From Chthoniobacterales bacterium (GTDB lineage: Bacteria; Verrucomicrobiota; Verrucomicrobiia; Chthoniobacterales; UBA10450): 64,000 nucleotides of DNA. A model generated the notes under the pieces. The model ran no database searches. It was not told the origin of the DNA and saw nothing but the letters and a program-made list of their open reading frames with translations. The position numbers were made by a program, and so were the translations under genes. The DNA is taken from NCBI GenBank assembly GCA_013821455.1, contig JACDGS010000022.1:1-64000 (forward strand), in the 5' to 3' direction. Below are positions 21,744-31,189 of the stretch, one piece after another; position 1 is the first letter of the stretch, and each line of letters starts with the position of its first letter.

Positions 21744-22742
21744 ATGGGAAAAAAGTATCACGTGGCAATCGTCGGCGCGACTGGTGCGGTCGGTCTCGAG
21801 CTGCTGCGCGTGATGGAACGGCGGGATTTTCCGGTGGCTGATTTGCGCCTGCTGGCCTCGCCGCGTTCGGCGGGAACGAAGCTAAAATTCCGCGGCGAGG
21901 AGCGGGTCGTCGCTGTTTTGGACGAGGACTCTTTCGCCGGAATCGATCTCGCTTTTTTTAGTGCTGGTTCCGGAACGGCGAAGCAATTCGCATCTGTCGC
22001 GCAACGCGCTGGCGCCGTGGCCATCGATAATTCGTCGGCTTTCCGCATGGACGCGGAAGTCCCGCTCGTCATTCCCGAAATCAATCCAGAAGATGCGCGC
22101 ACGCATCGCGGCCTCATTGCCAACCCGAATTGCACGACCGCGGTCGCGCTCATGGCATTGCATCCGTTGCATCAGGCTTTTGGGTTGCGGCGCGTTTTCG
22201 CTTCGAGCTATCAAGCGGTTTCGGGCAGTGGCGCGCGTGCCATCGCGGAGTTGCGCGAGCAGGTGGAAGCGAGTGTGAGTAACGCGAGTGCGACCCCGCA
22301 GGTTTATCCGCACCCGATCGCGTTCAACGTCATTCCGCACGTGGACAGCTTTCTTGAGAATGGCTACACGCGTGAGGAAATGAAGCTGCAAAACGAAGGC
22401 CGCAAGATGCTTCACCTGCCTGATTTTCGCGCTTCGCTCACGTGTGTGCGGGTGCCTGTGTATCGCGCGCACTCCGTGGCTTTGAGCGCCGAATTTTCGC
22501 GTCCGATTTCCGTGGAAGCGGCGCGCGAGGTCTTGGCCAAAGCCCCCGGTCTGGATTTGATCGACGAACCTTCGGCGAATCGCTATCCGACTCCGCTCGA
22601 TGCCGCGGGCAAGGATAACTGCCAGGTCGGACGGTTACGCATCGATTGCGCGCTCGATAACGGCCTCTCGCTCTGGGTCGCCGGCGATCAGTTACTCAAA
22701 GGCGCCGCGCTGAATGCCGTGCAGATCGCGGAGCTGTTGTAG
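21744..22742 (+). CDS. asd: aspartate-semialdehyde dehydrogenase
   Basis: HVAIVGATGAVGLELLRVMERRDFPV..IANPNCTTAVALMALHPLH..SSYQAVSGSGARAI. Confidence 0.94.
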   Translation: MGKKYHVAIVGATGAVGLELLRVMERRDFPVADLRLLASPRSAGTKLKFRGEERVVAVLDEDSFAGIDLAFFSAGSGTAKQFASVAQRAGAVAIDNSSAFRMDAEVPLVIPEINPEDARTHRGLIANPNCTTAVALMALHPLHQAFGLRRVFASSYQAVSGSGARAIAELREQVEASVSNASATPQVYPHPIAFNVIPHVDSFLENGYTREEMKLQNEGRKMLHLPDFRASLTCVRVPVYRAHSVALSAEFSRPISVEAAREVLAKAPGLDLIDEPSANRYPTPLDAAGKDNCQVGRLRIDCALDNGLSLWVAGDQLLKGAALNAVQIAELL

Positions 22743-22778
22743 TCGGATCGCGCTCAACCCGTGGCCCCCAAGAGTTCG

Positions 22779-24353
22779 TTAGGGGTTAGGATTTTCCTGA
22801 TCGGGACTCGGCTTCTTCTTTTTCCCTTCCGCCTCGCCGTTTTGATTGGCGCGCGCGCGTTGCGGCGGGCGCTGAACCTGGCGAGCACCCGGGGCGTTGG
22901 TATTCTGTTGCAACTGCTCCGGAACACCCGTGCGTTCCGGCGGACGCGGGACTTCACCCTGACTCGTCTGCTGAGCGCGCCTCGCCTGTTCTGGCGAGCG
23001 CGGATTCGGCTGAGCCGCCGGTTGCTCGGGCGCGCGAACACCGCGTCGTCCCTGTTGAGCTTCGGCAGCTTGCGCTTTCTGTTGTTCGTTAGCCTGAACC
23101 GGCCGTCCCTCGTCCCGAATTTCCTGCGCGCGCTCGGCTTGGGCCCGTTGCGCTGCCTGCACACGATCGGCCCGCTCTTTCTCGATCTGCTGGACGCGCT
23201 GGTTTTGTTCCTGGGAAATTTGCTGGGCACGCTGTTCGCGCGTCGTGAGCGGCCTTTCCTGATTTTCCTGATTCGACTCCACCGCAGGTTGAGCGGCGCG
23301 CACCTTCGGACGGGATACGGCGTTCACCTCTGGCCGGTTCGCATCCGTATTATTCGGTTCGTTAGGCCGAATCGCCGACGCCGGAGCAACGGCCGCTGCT
23401 TCCGGCCGACGGCCTTTCTGCGGTTGGAAACTGGGCGCGAAGATCTTCTTCGGGTCTTCCTTTTTCATCTCCGCCTGCAACTGCGCGCGATTTTCAATTC
23501 CCTGCCAACCACGCTGGATTTTTGGCTGAGCCACTTTCGTTTTGACCTGCTTCGGCGCGATCGGCTGCGACGATTTTCTGATCGTCGGAGCGACGACAAT
23601 AAGCTGGTTGCCATTTACGTGATTAAAATTACGTCCGGTCGCGGCCTGTCCGCCGCCGAAGTTGTTTTCCCGTTGCAATGAAAGCTGCGGAATTGGTCGA
23701 GCGGAATAACGATTCAGCCGGTCGTAATTAGGACCGCCATTGTAAACGAAGACCTTGTTGTAGGTAATGTTCGTGACGTTAACGGTGCGATTGATGATCG
23801 TGACGTTCCTTGCGGGCGCAAAAATGCGCTCGCGCAAAACCGGCTCACCGATGTAGCGGACATCGATGAAGTTGTAATATTGCGGCCCGATGTCGTATTG
23901 CAGATCGACCTGGCCAGTAATAGCGCTTCCCTCGTAAACCTGTTCCACATCCGGCGGCAGCGGCGCCCAGCCCACATAGTCGCCACCCGTCCGCCACGAA
24001 ACCCACGCTGGCGCCCATTCGTAGCCCGGCACCCAAACCCACCCGTAGTCATCGAGCTGCGTCCAGCGTCCGTAGTGGTAAGTGGCCCACCCAAAATCTT
24101 CGTAGGAAACCCAGGTCCAACCGGCATCGGTGTAAGCCCAGTAGCCATCCGCGTAGGGCCGCCAGTTTGGATTATCCAGTGCCACCGCGGGCTGAAAGCA
24201 GTAACCGTAATTCGCGACATCGATCCAGTCACCCTGACCGGAAAGGTTATCGTAGAAAAAATCGAGCGAGACATCGGGTGGGTCTTGCGCGCGCGCAGAG
24301 AGCGGACTCAGGAGGGCGGCCATGAGGGTGAAAGCAGAGAGCAGTTTCTTCAT
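22779..24353 (-). CDS. DUF6600-like secreted Trp/Tyr-rich protein with Gln-rich C-terminus
   Basis: NWRPYADGYWAYTDAGWTWVSYEDFGWATYHYGRWTQLDDYGWVWVPGYEWAPAWVSWR; signal peptide. Confidence 0.8.
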   Translation of the reverse strand: MKKLLSAFTLMAALLSPLSARAQDPPDVSLDFFYDNLSGQGDWIDVANYGYCFQPAVALDNPNWRPYADGYWAYTDAGWTWVSYEDFGWATYHYGRWTQLDDYGWVWVPGYEWAPAWVSWRTGGDYVGWAPLPPDVEQVYEGSAITGQVDLQYDIGPQYYNFIDVRYIGEPVLRERIFAPARNVTIINRTVNVTNITYNKVFVYNGGPNYDRLNRYSARPIPQLSLQRENNFGGGQAATGRNFNHVNGNQLIVVAPTIRKSSQPIAPKQVKTKVAQPKIQRGWQGIENRAQLQAEMKKEDPKKIFAPSFQPQKGRRPEAAAVAPASAIRPNEPNNTDANRPEVNAVSRPKVRAAQPAVESNQENQERPLTTREQRAQQISQEQNQRVQQIEKERADRVQAAQRAQAERAQEIRDEGRPVQANEQQKAQAAEAQQGRRGVRAPEQPAAQPNPRSPEQARRAQQTSQGEVPRPPERTGVPEQLQQNTNAPGARQVQRPPQRARANQNGEAEGKKKKPSPDQENPNP

Positions 24354-24429
24354 AGTCAGTCTGGCCAACTTCTTGGACTTAGCGGGCTGGCGCTTATTCA
24401 ATCAATCGCGAGCCGCGCGTCTCGCGGCT

Positions 24430-24458
24430 GCCTAACGAGTATAAGTCTCGCCTAACGA
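24430..24458 (-). repeat. two TCGTTAGGC motifs in direct orientation, 20 bp apart; the second supplies the htrA stop codon
   Basis: GCCTAACGAGTATAAGTCTCGCCTAACGA. Confidence 0.88.
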
Positions 24459-26005
24459 GGTTTCACGACCACGAACGAACGGCTGCGTTGCCGGCAAACC
24501 GAAAGCACCTGTGGCTGGCTCGGATCCAGATTGTCCCGCGCCGCCTCGTACTCGCGCACGTTCGCGACGGGGTTCTGGTTGACCGCTTCGATCACATCGC
24601 CAGCACGCAATTCCGCTCCCCCACTCCCGCCGTCTATCTTGGTCACGACCACTCCGCGCACGCTGGGCGGCACGCCTAACGACTGCGCAAGGCGCGGAGT
24701 CAGCTCTCGCACTTCGATGGCCGAGAGCACGCCGCCGGAAGGAGCGGCGGCCTGGTCGTGATCTTGGTTCTGATCGTCTCCGTCTGGGTCGTTAGGCGAG
24801 GGCGGCAGCGCCTGTCCCGGATTATCGGGCGGAAGCGCACGCGCCAGTTGGTAGTTCGCCGGTTGCTCCTTGATCTTCGCCGAGACTGTCACCGGCTTCC
24901 CCTGGCGGTTGACTTCGACTGCGACTTGTTTCTCGAGGTCCACTTGAGAAACAAGACGCTGCAATTCCGCGATGTTATGGACCTCTTTCCCATCGAATTT
25001 TTGAATGATATCTCCGCGTTGAATTCGCGCCACCGCTGCCGGTGAATCGGGCATGACTGCGGCGACCACCACGCCGGAGCTGTCGTTGGCGGCGAATGGG
25101 CCACCGCGAGGAGCGGGTGTTTCAATGCCGAGATAACCGCGAATAATGCGGCCTTGTTTTAACAGACTGTCGAGCGCCATCCTCACCGTGTTTGAGGGAA
25201 TGGCGAACCCGATTCCCTGCGAGCCGCCGCTCCGCGAAATGATCGCGGTGTTAATTCCGATAACTTCGCCGCGCAGATTAATCAGCGGACCACCGCTGTT
25301 CCCCGGATTGATCGCGGCGTTCGTCTGCAAAAAATCGCCGAAGCCATCGACCCGGTTGGGCCGGCCTTTCGAGCTGATGATGCCGTCGGTCACGGTTTCC
25401 TCGAAACCGAATGGATTACCCACCGCGAGCACGAAATCGCCCGCCTGCATCGCATCCGAATCGCCGAGTTGCAGCGGTTTCACGCCGGGATCGTCCACCT
25501 TCAAAACCGCGAGATCGAGCTTTGCGTCGGCGCCGATCAAACGCGCTTTGCGCACGCGGCCATCGCTCAGTTGCACCTCAATTTCGTCCACCTGATCAAC
25601 CACGTGATTATTGGTGATGATGTGACCTTCCTTGGTGACGATGACGCCCGAGCCTAACGAATTCTGCACTGTCGCCTCATCTTCCGGCCCGCGATATTGG
25701 CGGAAGTTGCCGCGGAAAAAATCGAACGGATCGAGCCCGCCATTTCGCTGCACGCGCTTCGTCGTTTTCACGCTCACGACCGATGGAATAACTCCCGCGA
25801 CCAATTTGCGCCGCTCATCGCTGAGCGAGGCCAGACTGGCCAGCGTCTTCGGATCGACCGCCGGCTCGTCCGCCAGGGTGTATTTTTCCGGCTTGGAATG
25901 CGTCGTTAGGCTGAGTCGCCCGTGATGAAGCTGGTAATCGTAGAGGAGCGAGACACCGGCGCTTAAAACCAGAACGAGGAGAAGAAATTTCAACAAATTT
26001 TTCAT
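24452..26005 (-). CDS. htrA: Do/DegP-like periplasmic serine protease with two PDZ domains
   Basis: GSGVIVTKEGHIITNNHVV..DLAVLKV..TNAAINPGNSGGPLINLRGEVIGIN. Confidence 0.93.
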   Translation of the reverse strand: MKNLLKFLLLVLVLSAGVSLLYDYQLHHGRLSLTTHSKPEKYTLADEPAVDPKTLASLASLSDERRKLVAGVIPSVVSVKTTKRVQRNGGLDPFDFFRGNFRQYRGPEDEATVQNSLGSGVIVTKEGHIITNNHVVDQVDEIEVQLSDGRVRKARLIGADAKLDLAVLKVDDPGVKPLQLGDSDAMQAGDFVLAVGNPFGFEETVTDGIISSKGRPNRVDGFGDFLQTNAAINPGNSGGPLINLRGEVIGINTAIISRSGGSQGIGFAIPSNTVRMALDSLLKQGRIIRGYLGIETPAPRGGPFAANDSSGVVVAAVMPDSPAAVARIQRGDIIQKFDGKEVHNIAELQRLVSQVDLEKQVAVEVNRQGKPVTVSAKIKEQPANYQLARALPPDNPGQALPPSPNDPDGDDQNQDHDQAAAPSGGVLSAIEVRELTPRLAQSLGVPPSVRGVVVTKIDGGSGGAELRAGDVIEAVNQNPVANVREYEAARDNLDPSQPQVLSVCRQRSRSFVVVKPR

Positions 26006-28710
26006 TAGCTAACGTGGGAAAAGTTCTCTTCTTCGACAACCAAAGCGCGGAAACGTTGATTTTCGGGTTGGCTCAAGGTCGGGTCGTCCCGAAAAATTTT
26101 CGTCGCTGTCGCCCGCGCCTGCTGCATGAGTTTCATATCCGTGCGCAAATCGCCCAGTTTCAAATCCGGTAGCCCGCTCTGCGCGGTGCCGAGCAAATCG
26201 CCCGGGCCGCGCATCGCCCAGTCCGCTTCGGCCACCTCGAAACCGCTGCTCGTTTTCTCCAGCACCTGGAGTTTCGCCACCGTTTCTTCCGAGGGATCTG
26301 AACTGAGTAAAATGCAGTAAGACTTGTGCACGCCACGCCCGATTCTCCCGCGCAGTTGATGCAGTTGCGCCAGTCCGAAGCGCTCCGCGTTCTCGATCAA
26401 CATCACGGTAGCGTTCGGAATATCCACGCCCACCTCGATCACAGTCGTACTCACTAGTACACTCGTTAGGCCGCGGCGGAAACGCTCCATCGTTGCCTGC
26501 TTCTCCGGCGCGGGAATGCGCCCGTGCAGCAACTCGCAACTGAACGGCTGCAGGCGCTCGCGCCACTTCGCAAACTCCGCCGTGGCGGCTTTCGCATCCA
26601 GCTTTTCGCTCTCATCGATTAACGGATAGACGATGTAAACCTGCCGCCCCGCTTCGAGTTCCCGCCGCAAAAACGCAAGGACATCCGGCAGTTTTTTTTC
26701 GTCGCGCGCGGCAGTCACGATCCGGCCGCGATCAGCCGGCAGCTCGTCGATCGTCGAGACATCAAGATCACCATAAAGACTCATCGTCAGGGTGCGCGGG
26801 ATGGGCGTCGCCGTCATTACCAGCACGTCCGGCGCCAGTTCTTGAGTCGTTAGGCGGGCGCGTTGTGATACGCCAAATTTATGTTGCTCATCAATCACCA
26901 CGAGCCCGGGATTTTCGAGGCCCTCCGGTTCGTAAAGCAAGGCGTGCGTGCCGACAAAAATCTGCGGGAATCCGTTGCGTATTCCGCTTCCCATATTGTG
27001 GGACGAAACAACCTTGGCGACCTCGTTAGGTGCTCGGGTAGCGCATGCGTCTCGCGTGCTGGTCGCGCTGTTCCAGCGCGACGAACTTTTTCTTCGCGCA
27101 CCATCCTCCTGTGTCCAAAGCCATGGATAATCTTCCCCTTGCCTAACGACGTGAGACTCCCAGGGATTGCGCGTAATATAATTAAACTTCTCCTCCAGAT
27201 CGCGATCCGACCTGATGTAGCGATCAAATCGCTCCCGTTCCCACACGTTACCGGTCTTGCCTTCGAGCTTGTTGATCGCATGCGCAGAAAAAGATTTCAC
27301 GGATCGCAGCAGCTCACTGAGCGACCAGAACAACCCGTTCCCTTTTTCATCCGTCGTCGTCTTGGGCCACGGCTGAACGAGGAGATGCATATGGTCAGGC
27401 ATCACGCACGCGGCGAAGAGTTCGTAGCGCTTTTCGTGAAAGTGGCGGGCCGCCTCGAAAGCGATCGTCCGTGCTTCCGGCGACAGTACACGCTGCGACT
27501 TTGTGCCAATGGTGACCGCGTAAATCGCCCACGGTTTTTCGAAATGAGGGAGACGCCGGCGGAAGTATCGCGCGTCACCTGATGTTTCTCCCTGAGAAAA
27601 AGTTCGCGACGGTGGAACACCGTCGCCAGCACGCGAGACGCATGCGCTACCCAAATCGCCGAACAACGGGAGTGGCGCGAGGTCATCTTTGCGCGCGCCG
27701 GTTCTCAGCGAGACGGCCACGCCTAACGGCTCCAGCCAGCGCGAGAGAACCGCGTAGTGTTGCTCCGCCAGGATTTGGGTCGGGGCCATGAAGGCGGCTT
27801 GCGCGCCGCTCTCGACCGCGAGCAGCATCGCCGCGATCGCGACCACCGTTTTGCCGGAGCCGACGTCACCCTGCAGCAGACGATTCATCGGCACGGTGGA
27901 CGCGAGATCTCCACGCAGTTCTGCGATGACGCGGGATTGCGCATTCGTTAGGGCAAAAGGCAGCGCGCGGAGAAAGCGCTCGAGCAGTTCGCCTTCGCCG
28001 CAATGTGAGTCGCCGCTGCGAGAGCGCGCCCGCGCGCGGCGCGCGGCAATAGCCATCTGCATCGCTAGAAATTCTTCCAGGACCAAAGCCGCGCGCGCTT
28101 TGCCTAACGACTCCCAGGTTTCCGGAAAATGCATTTCGCGCAAGTTCGTAAGATCTCCTGACGCGCGCTCCTCGCACTCGCCGAGGAGCCGATGGATCAG
28201 GCCGCGTAAAACACGCGGCGACAATCCTTCCGTCGCGGGATAAACCGGCGTGATGCGCCGGAAATGAATCGAGATTTCATCATCGTTCTCGATGATTTCA
28301 AACTCCGGATGCTCCATGCACAAGCGCGGACCGCGCCGCCGCGGCTTGCCGAAGAACACCAGCCGCTGACCGCTCACGATCATTTTCTGCACGTAATGGA
28401 CGTTGAACCATCGGCAGATGAGCGGCTGGCTCAGAGCATGTGCGCCGCTCTCTTCCAACGTCACCTCGAAGATTTTTTTGGCGTAACCGAACCGTTTGAT
28501 CTGCGTCCTGGTCACCTCGCCGCAGAGGCAAATCGGCTGCTCGCTTTCCTCGTGCGGAAAGCCGGGAAATTCACGCCGGTCTTCGTGCCGTCTCGGATAA
28601 TGCCGGAGCAAGTCTTCGACCGTCTCGAGCCCGAGCCGGCGCAACTGGGTCAGGCGTGGACGCGGAATCCAATCGATTTCGCCTAACGAACTCTGAAACG
28701 GCCACGACAT
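26005..28710 (-). CDS. recG: ATP-dependent DNA helicase RecG carrying an in-frame REP-associated tyrosine transposase insertion
   Basis: GDVGSGKTVVAIAAML, FVGTHALLYE, VVIDEQHKFGVSQR, MTATPIPRTL helicase motifs; interrupted in frame by YELFAACVMPDHMHLLVQPW. Confidence 0.92.
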   Translation of the reverse strand: MSWPFQSSLGEIDWIPRPRLTQLRRLGLETVEDLLRHYPRRHEDRREFPGFPHEESEQPICLCGEVTRTQIKRFGYAKKIFEVTLEESGAHALSQPLICRWFNVHYVQKMIVSGQRLVFFGKPRRRGPRLCMEHPEFEIIENDDEISIHFRRITPVYPATEGLSPRVLRGLIHRLLGECEERASGDLTNLREMHFPETWESLGKARAALVLEEFLAMQMAIAARRARARSRSGDSHCGEGELLERFLRALPFALTNAQSRVIAELRGDLASTVPMNRLLQGDVGSGKTVVAIAAMLLAVESGAQAAFMAPTQILAEQHYAVLSRWLEPLGVAVSLRTGARKDDLAPLPLFGDLGSACVSRAGDGVPPSRTFSQGETSGDARYFRRRLPHFEKPWAIYAVTIGTKSQRVLSPEARTIAFEAARHFHEKRYELFAACVMPDHMHLLVQPWPKTTTDEKGNGLFWSLSELLRSVKSFSAHAINKLEGKTGNVWERERFDRYIRSDRDLEEKFNYITRNPWESHVVRQGEDYPWLWTQEDGARRKSSSRWNSATSTRDACATRAPNEVAKVVSSHNMGSGIRNGFPQIFVGTHALLYEPEGLENPGLVVIDEQHKFGVSQRARLTTQELAPDVLVMTATPIPRTLTMSLYGDLDVSTIDELPADRGRIVTAARDEKKLPDVLAFLRRELEAGRQVYIVYPLIDESEKLDAKAATAEFAKWRERLQPFSCELLHGRIPAPEKQATMERFRRGLTSVLVSTTVIEVGVDIPNATVMLIENAERFGLAQLHQLRGRIGRGVHKSYCILLSSDPSEETVAKLQVLEKTSSGFEVAEADWAMRGPGDLLGTAQSGLPDLKLGDLRTDMKLMQQARATATKIFRDDPTLSQPENQRFRALVVEEENFSHVS
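27037..27062 (+). repeat. REP sequence, left end of recG-embedded RAYT element
   Basis: GTAG foot plus GCATGCG-tct-CGCGTGC hairpin. Confidence 0.85.
27626..27651 (-). repeat. REP sequence, right end of recG-embedded RAYT element
   Basis: Perfect reverse complement of the 27037-27062 REP. Confidence 0.85.
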
Positions 28711-28742
28711 TCTCCCGCTATCTTAGCCGCTCTTGCCGGCGG

Positions 28743-30425
28743 TTAAATGGCGGCGGCGCTGCGGATCGCTTCGATCTGCATTTGCAGCCGCGTCTCGCCT
28801 TGATATTCATCCGCGCTGATCCGGAAGGCGACGTCCCAGGGAGATGGTGGCAGGGAAACCTCCGCGCCGTAAAAATAAATTGCGCGCTGGTAACGGCCGT
28901 TCTGGCGCAGTCGCAAAACCAGATGTTTCTCCTTCAAAATCTGCGGCGCGACCACTGGCTCTACTCTACGGGCGAGGAAGAGCGGTTGCGGATTGCCGTT
29001 GCCAAATGGCTGCAACAATTCATGCCAGCGCAACAGATCGCCGGTGACTTCAGCAAGCGTCAGTTCGTGGTCCAAATGCAAACGCCGCTCGAGATCTTCC
29101 TCCTTGAGTAACTTGCGGCAGCTCTCGACGAAGACCGTGCGCAAGCCTGCGAAAGAATTTTCGCGAATCGTTAGGCCAGCCGCCATTTCGTGCCCGCCAA
29201 ATTTTTCCAGCCACTCTTCGCAACGGCTGAGCGCAGCGACGATGGAAAGACCAGCAATACTTCGTCCGCTGCCTTTGCCGAGCCCGTTCTCGTCGAAGCC
29301 GATGATGAGCGTGGGCCGATGATATTTCCGGGAGATGCGCGAGGCGACGATCCCGAGCACGCCCGGATGCCAGCCGCGTTGGCCAAGAACGATCGCAGGC
29401 TCGGCGCCGAGGTTGCCAGCCGTGATTAGTTCTTCCGCCGCGAGGACGATTTGGCGTTCGAGATTTTGCCGCTCTCGATTCTGCGCGTCCAGTTCCGCGG
29501 CAAGCGCGGCGGCCTCGCTTTCCTCAGTAGTGACGAGAAGGCGGAGGGCTTTTTCCGCGCTCGTTAGGCGGCCAGCGGCATTGAGGCGCGGACCGATTCT
29601 AAAACCGATGTGCTCGGAAACGATCGGCGGCACCACCGCGGCGACATCCATCAATTTGTTCAGCCCTAACAATCGCCGGCGCGGGAGCTCCCGGACGCCG
29701 TGATGCACGAGAATGCGGTTTTCTCCTTCGAGCGGCACGATGTCGGCGACCGTACCGAGGGCGACCAAGTCGAGGCGACGACGCAGATCGAAGTCGGGAA
29801 GCGGCGAAGTTTTGAGGAGCGCGTGACAAAGTTTGAAAACGAGACCGACGCTGCAGAAATAACGGAAATCGCCGGCCTCGTTTGTCTTCGGATTCACGAG
29901 CGCGACGCAGGTCGGCAATTGCGCTTTTGGCTCGTGATGATCGATGACGATGACATCGACGCCGCGCGCGGTGAGTCCGGCAATTTCGGTACAGGAGGAG
30001 GTACCGCAGTCCACCGCGATGAGCAGTTGCGGCTGATACAGTTGGCAGCAGCGCTCGATGCCTTCAGATGTGAGGCCGTAACCCTCGTCGATGCGCGATG
30101 GAAGAAAGAGCGAGGGCGGCGCGCCGTAAGCCGAGAGCATTTCGTGCAGGAGGGCGAGCGAGGTGACGCCATCAACGTCGTAGTCACCATAGAGAACGAC
30201 GCGTTCCCGATTCGTTAGGGCGAGCAGGATGCGATCGACCGCGATGCGCATTTGCGGAAGGGCGAAGGGGTCGCTCAGCCGTTTCAGGAGCGGTCGCAGG
30301 AATTCGTGGGCGGCTTCCGTGGTCGTTAGGCCGCGACTTTGCAGAATCCGGCTGATACAGGCCGGCCCGCAGAGTTCGTTAGGCGAAACGGTTTCGGCGA
30401 GAATCCAACGTGTCGGGGAGATCAT
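28743..30425 (-). CDS. recJ: single-stranded-DNA-specific exonuclease RecJ
   Basis: VVLYGDYDVDGVTSLALL..VIDHHEPKAQLP..RIGPRLNAAGRLTSA. Confidence 0.92.
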   Translation of the reverse strand: MISPTRWILAETVSPNELCGPACISRILQSRGLTTTEAAHEFLRPLLKRLSDPFALPQMRIAVDRILLALTNRERVVLYGDYDVDGVTSLALLHEMLSAYGAPPSLFLPSRIDEGYGLTSEGIERCCQLYQPQLLIAVDCGTSSCTEIAGLTARGVDVIVIDHHEPKAQLPTCVALVNPKTNEAGDFRYFCSVGLVFKLCHALLKTSPLPDFDLRRRLDLVALGTVADIVPLEGENRILVHHGVRELPRRRLLGLNKLMDVAAVVPPIVSEHIGFRIGPRLNAAGRLTSAEKALRLLVTTEESEAAALAAELDAQNRERQNLERQIVLAAEELITAGNLGAEPAIVLGQRGWHPGVLGIVASRISRKYHRPTLIIGFDENGLGKGSGRSIAGLSIVAALSRCEEWLEKFGGHEMAAGLTIRENSFAGLRTVFVESCRKLLKEEDLERRLHLDHELTLAEVTGDLLRWHELLQPFGNGNPQPLFLARRVEPVVAPQILKEKHLVLRLRQNGRYQRAIYFYGAEVSLPPSPWDVAFRISADEYQGETRLQMQIEAIRSAAAI

Positions 30426-30426
30426 C

Positions 30427-31188
30427 TCACACGACCGCAATGTCAGGCGGCGCGGCGGGCAGCAGATGGTGCTGAGCGCAGAGTTCGCCAAATTTTTTGA
30501 AGCCGTTTTTCTCGGACTCGCCGAAACCGAAGCGCAGGCATTCTCGAAAGTAAAATTCGCAAAACGCGGGATCGGCTTCGGGTTGCGCGGCGATGACGGC
30601 CTCGAGGTTGGCCAGATTTTTTTCGCCTAACGAACGCAAAGCGGCGGCGACTTTTTCCTTCCTGGCGAACTCGGGGCGAATCAACCAAAGCGCGTAAACG
30701 AAAGGCAAACTGGTTTGTTCCTGCCAGGCCGCGCCGAGATCATAATAGCGATGACGGCCATCCGATTCTTCGCGAAAACGAATCGCCTGGTCGCCGATGA
30801 GGAGTTGCCCGCGCTCGGTCGTGATCTCTCCTTCGCGCACCAAAGCGGGAGCGAGTTCGCGTTCGCCTAACAAACATTGCAGGAGATTAATCGAAGTCTC
30901 CGAGGCCGGATCGACGACGACTTCGCGCATGAAATTCAGCGGGGCGAGATGGGCGACGATCACGCTGTAAACCGGGCCGTCGGAAGCGATCGCGACGCCA
31001 TCGACTGCGGCATAAATCGGGTTGCGCAGATATTCGAAACTGGAAACAAGCGCGATGTCGAGTTCGCCCGAAGCGAGTTGTCGGCAGAGCGCAGATGGGT
31101 GATCGAACTGCACCGGCCCGTCCCACCCGTGAATAAGCGGACGGGCGTTGAGATACTTGACGCAGCCGAGGCGAACCGGGGCCGCCAC
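30427..31188 (-). CDS. mqnA: chorismate dehydratase (futalosine pathway)
   Basis: VRLGCVKYLNARPLIHGWD..LCRQLASGELDIALVSSFEYLRNP. Confidence 0.85.
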   Translation of the reverse strand: MAAPVRLGCVKYLNARPLIHGWDGPVQFDHPSALCRQLASGELDIALVSSFEYLRNPIYAAVDGVAIASDGPVYSVIVAHLAPLNFMREVVVDPASETSINLLQCLLGERELAPALVREGEITTERGQLLIGDQAIRFREESDGRHRYYDLGAAWQEQTSLPFVYALWLIRPEFARKEKVAAALRSLGEKNLANLEAVIAAQPEADPAFCEFYFRECLRFGFGESEKNGFKKFGELCAQHHLLPAAPPDIAVV

Positions 31189-31189
31189 T

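Larger units (their letters stand above)
27037..27651 (-). mobile_element. REP-bounded RAYT-like (Y1_Tnp/TnpA_REP, HUH) element inside recG
   Basis: GGTAGCGCATGCGTCTCGCGTGCTGG at 27037-27062 and its exact reverse complement at 27626-27651; encoded CVMPDHMHLLVQP HUH motif; 615 bp = 205 codons. Confidence 0.88.

Noticed and set aside
22761-23681. 306-aa plus-strand ORF
   Set aside because: Antisense to the well-supported DUF6600-like gene; composition is an artefact of the GC-rich opposite strand.
26881-27582. 233-aa plus-strand ORF
   Set aside because: Antisense to the RAYT insert in recG; the minus strand carries the recognisable HUH protein.
27037-27651. Intein in RecG
   Set aside because: The insert has an HUH transposase motif and REP ends, and lacks intein splice signatures (Cys/Ser start, HN-C/S/T end).
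27023-27660. Target-site duplication around the recG element
   Set aside because: No convincing direct repeat flanks the REPs; RAYT elements do not normally create one.
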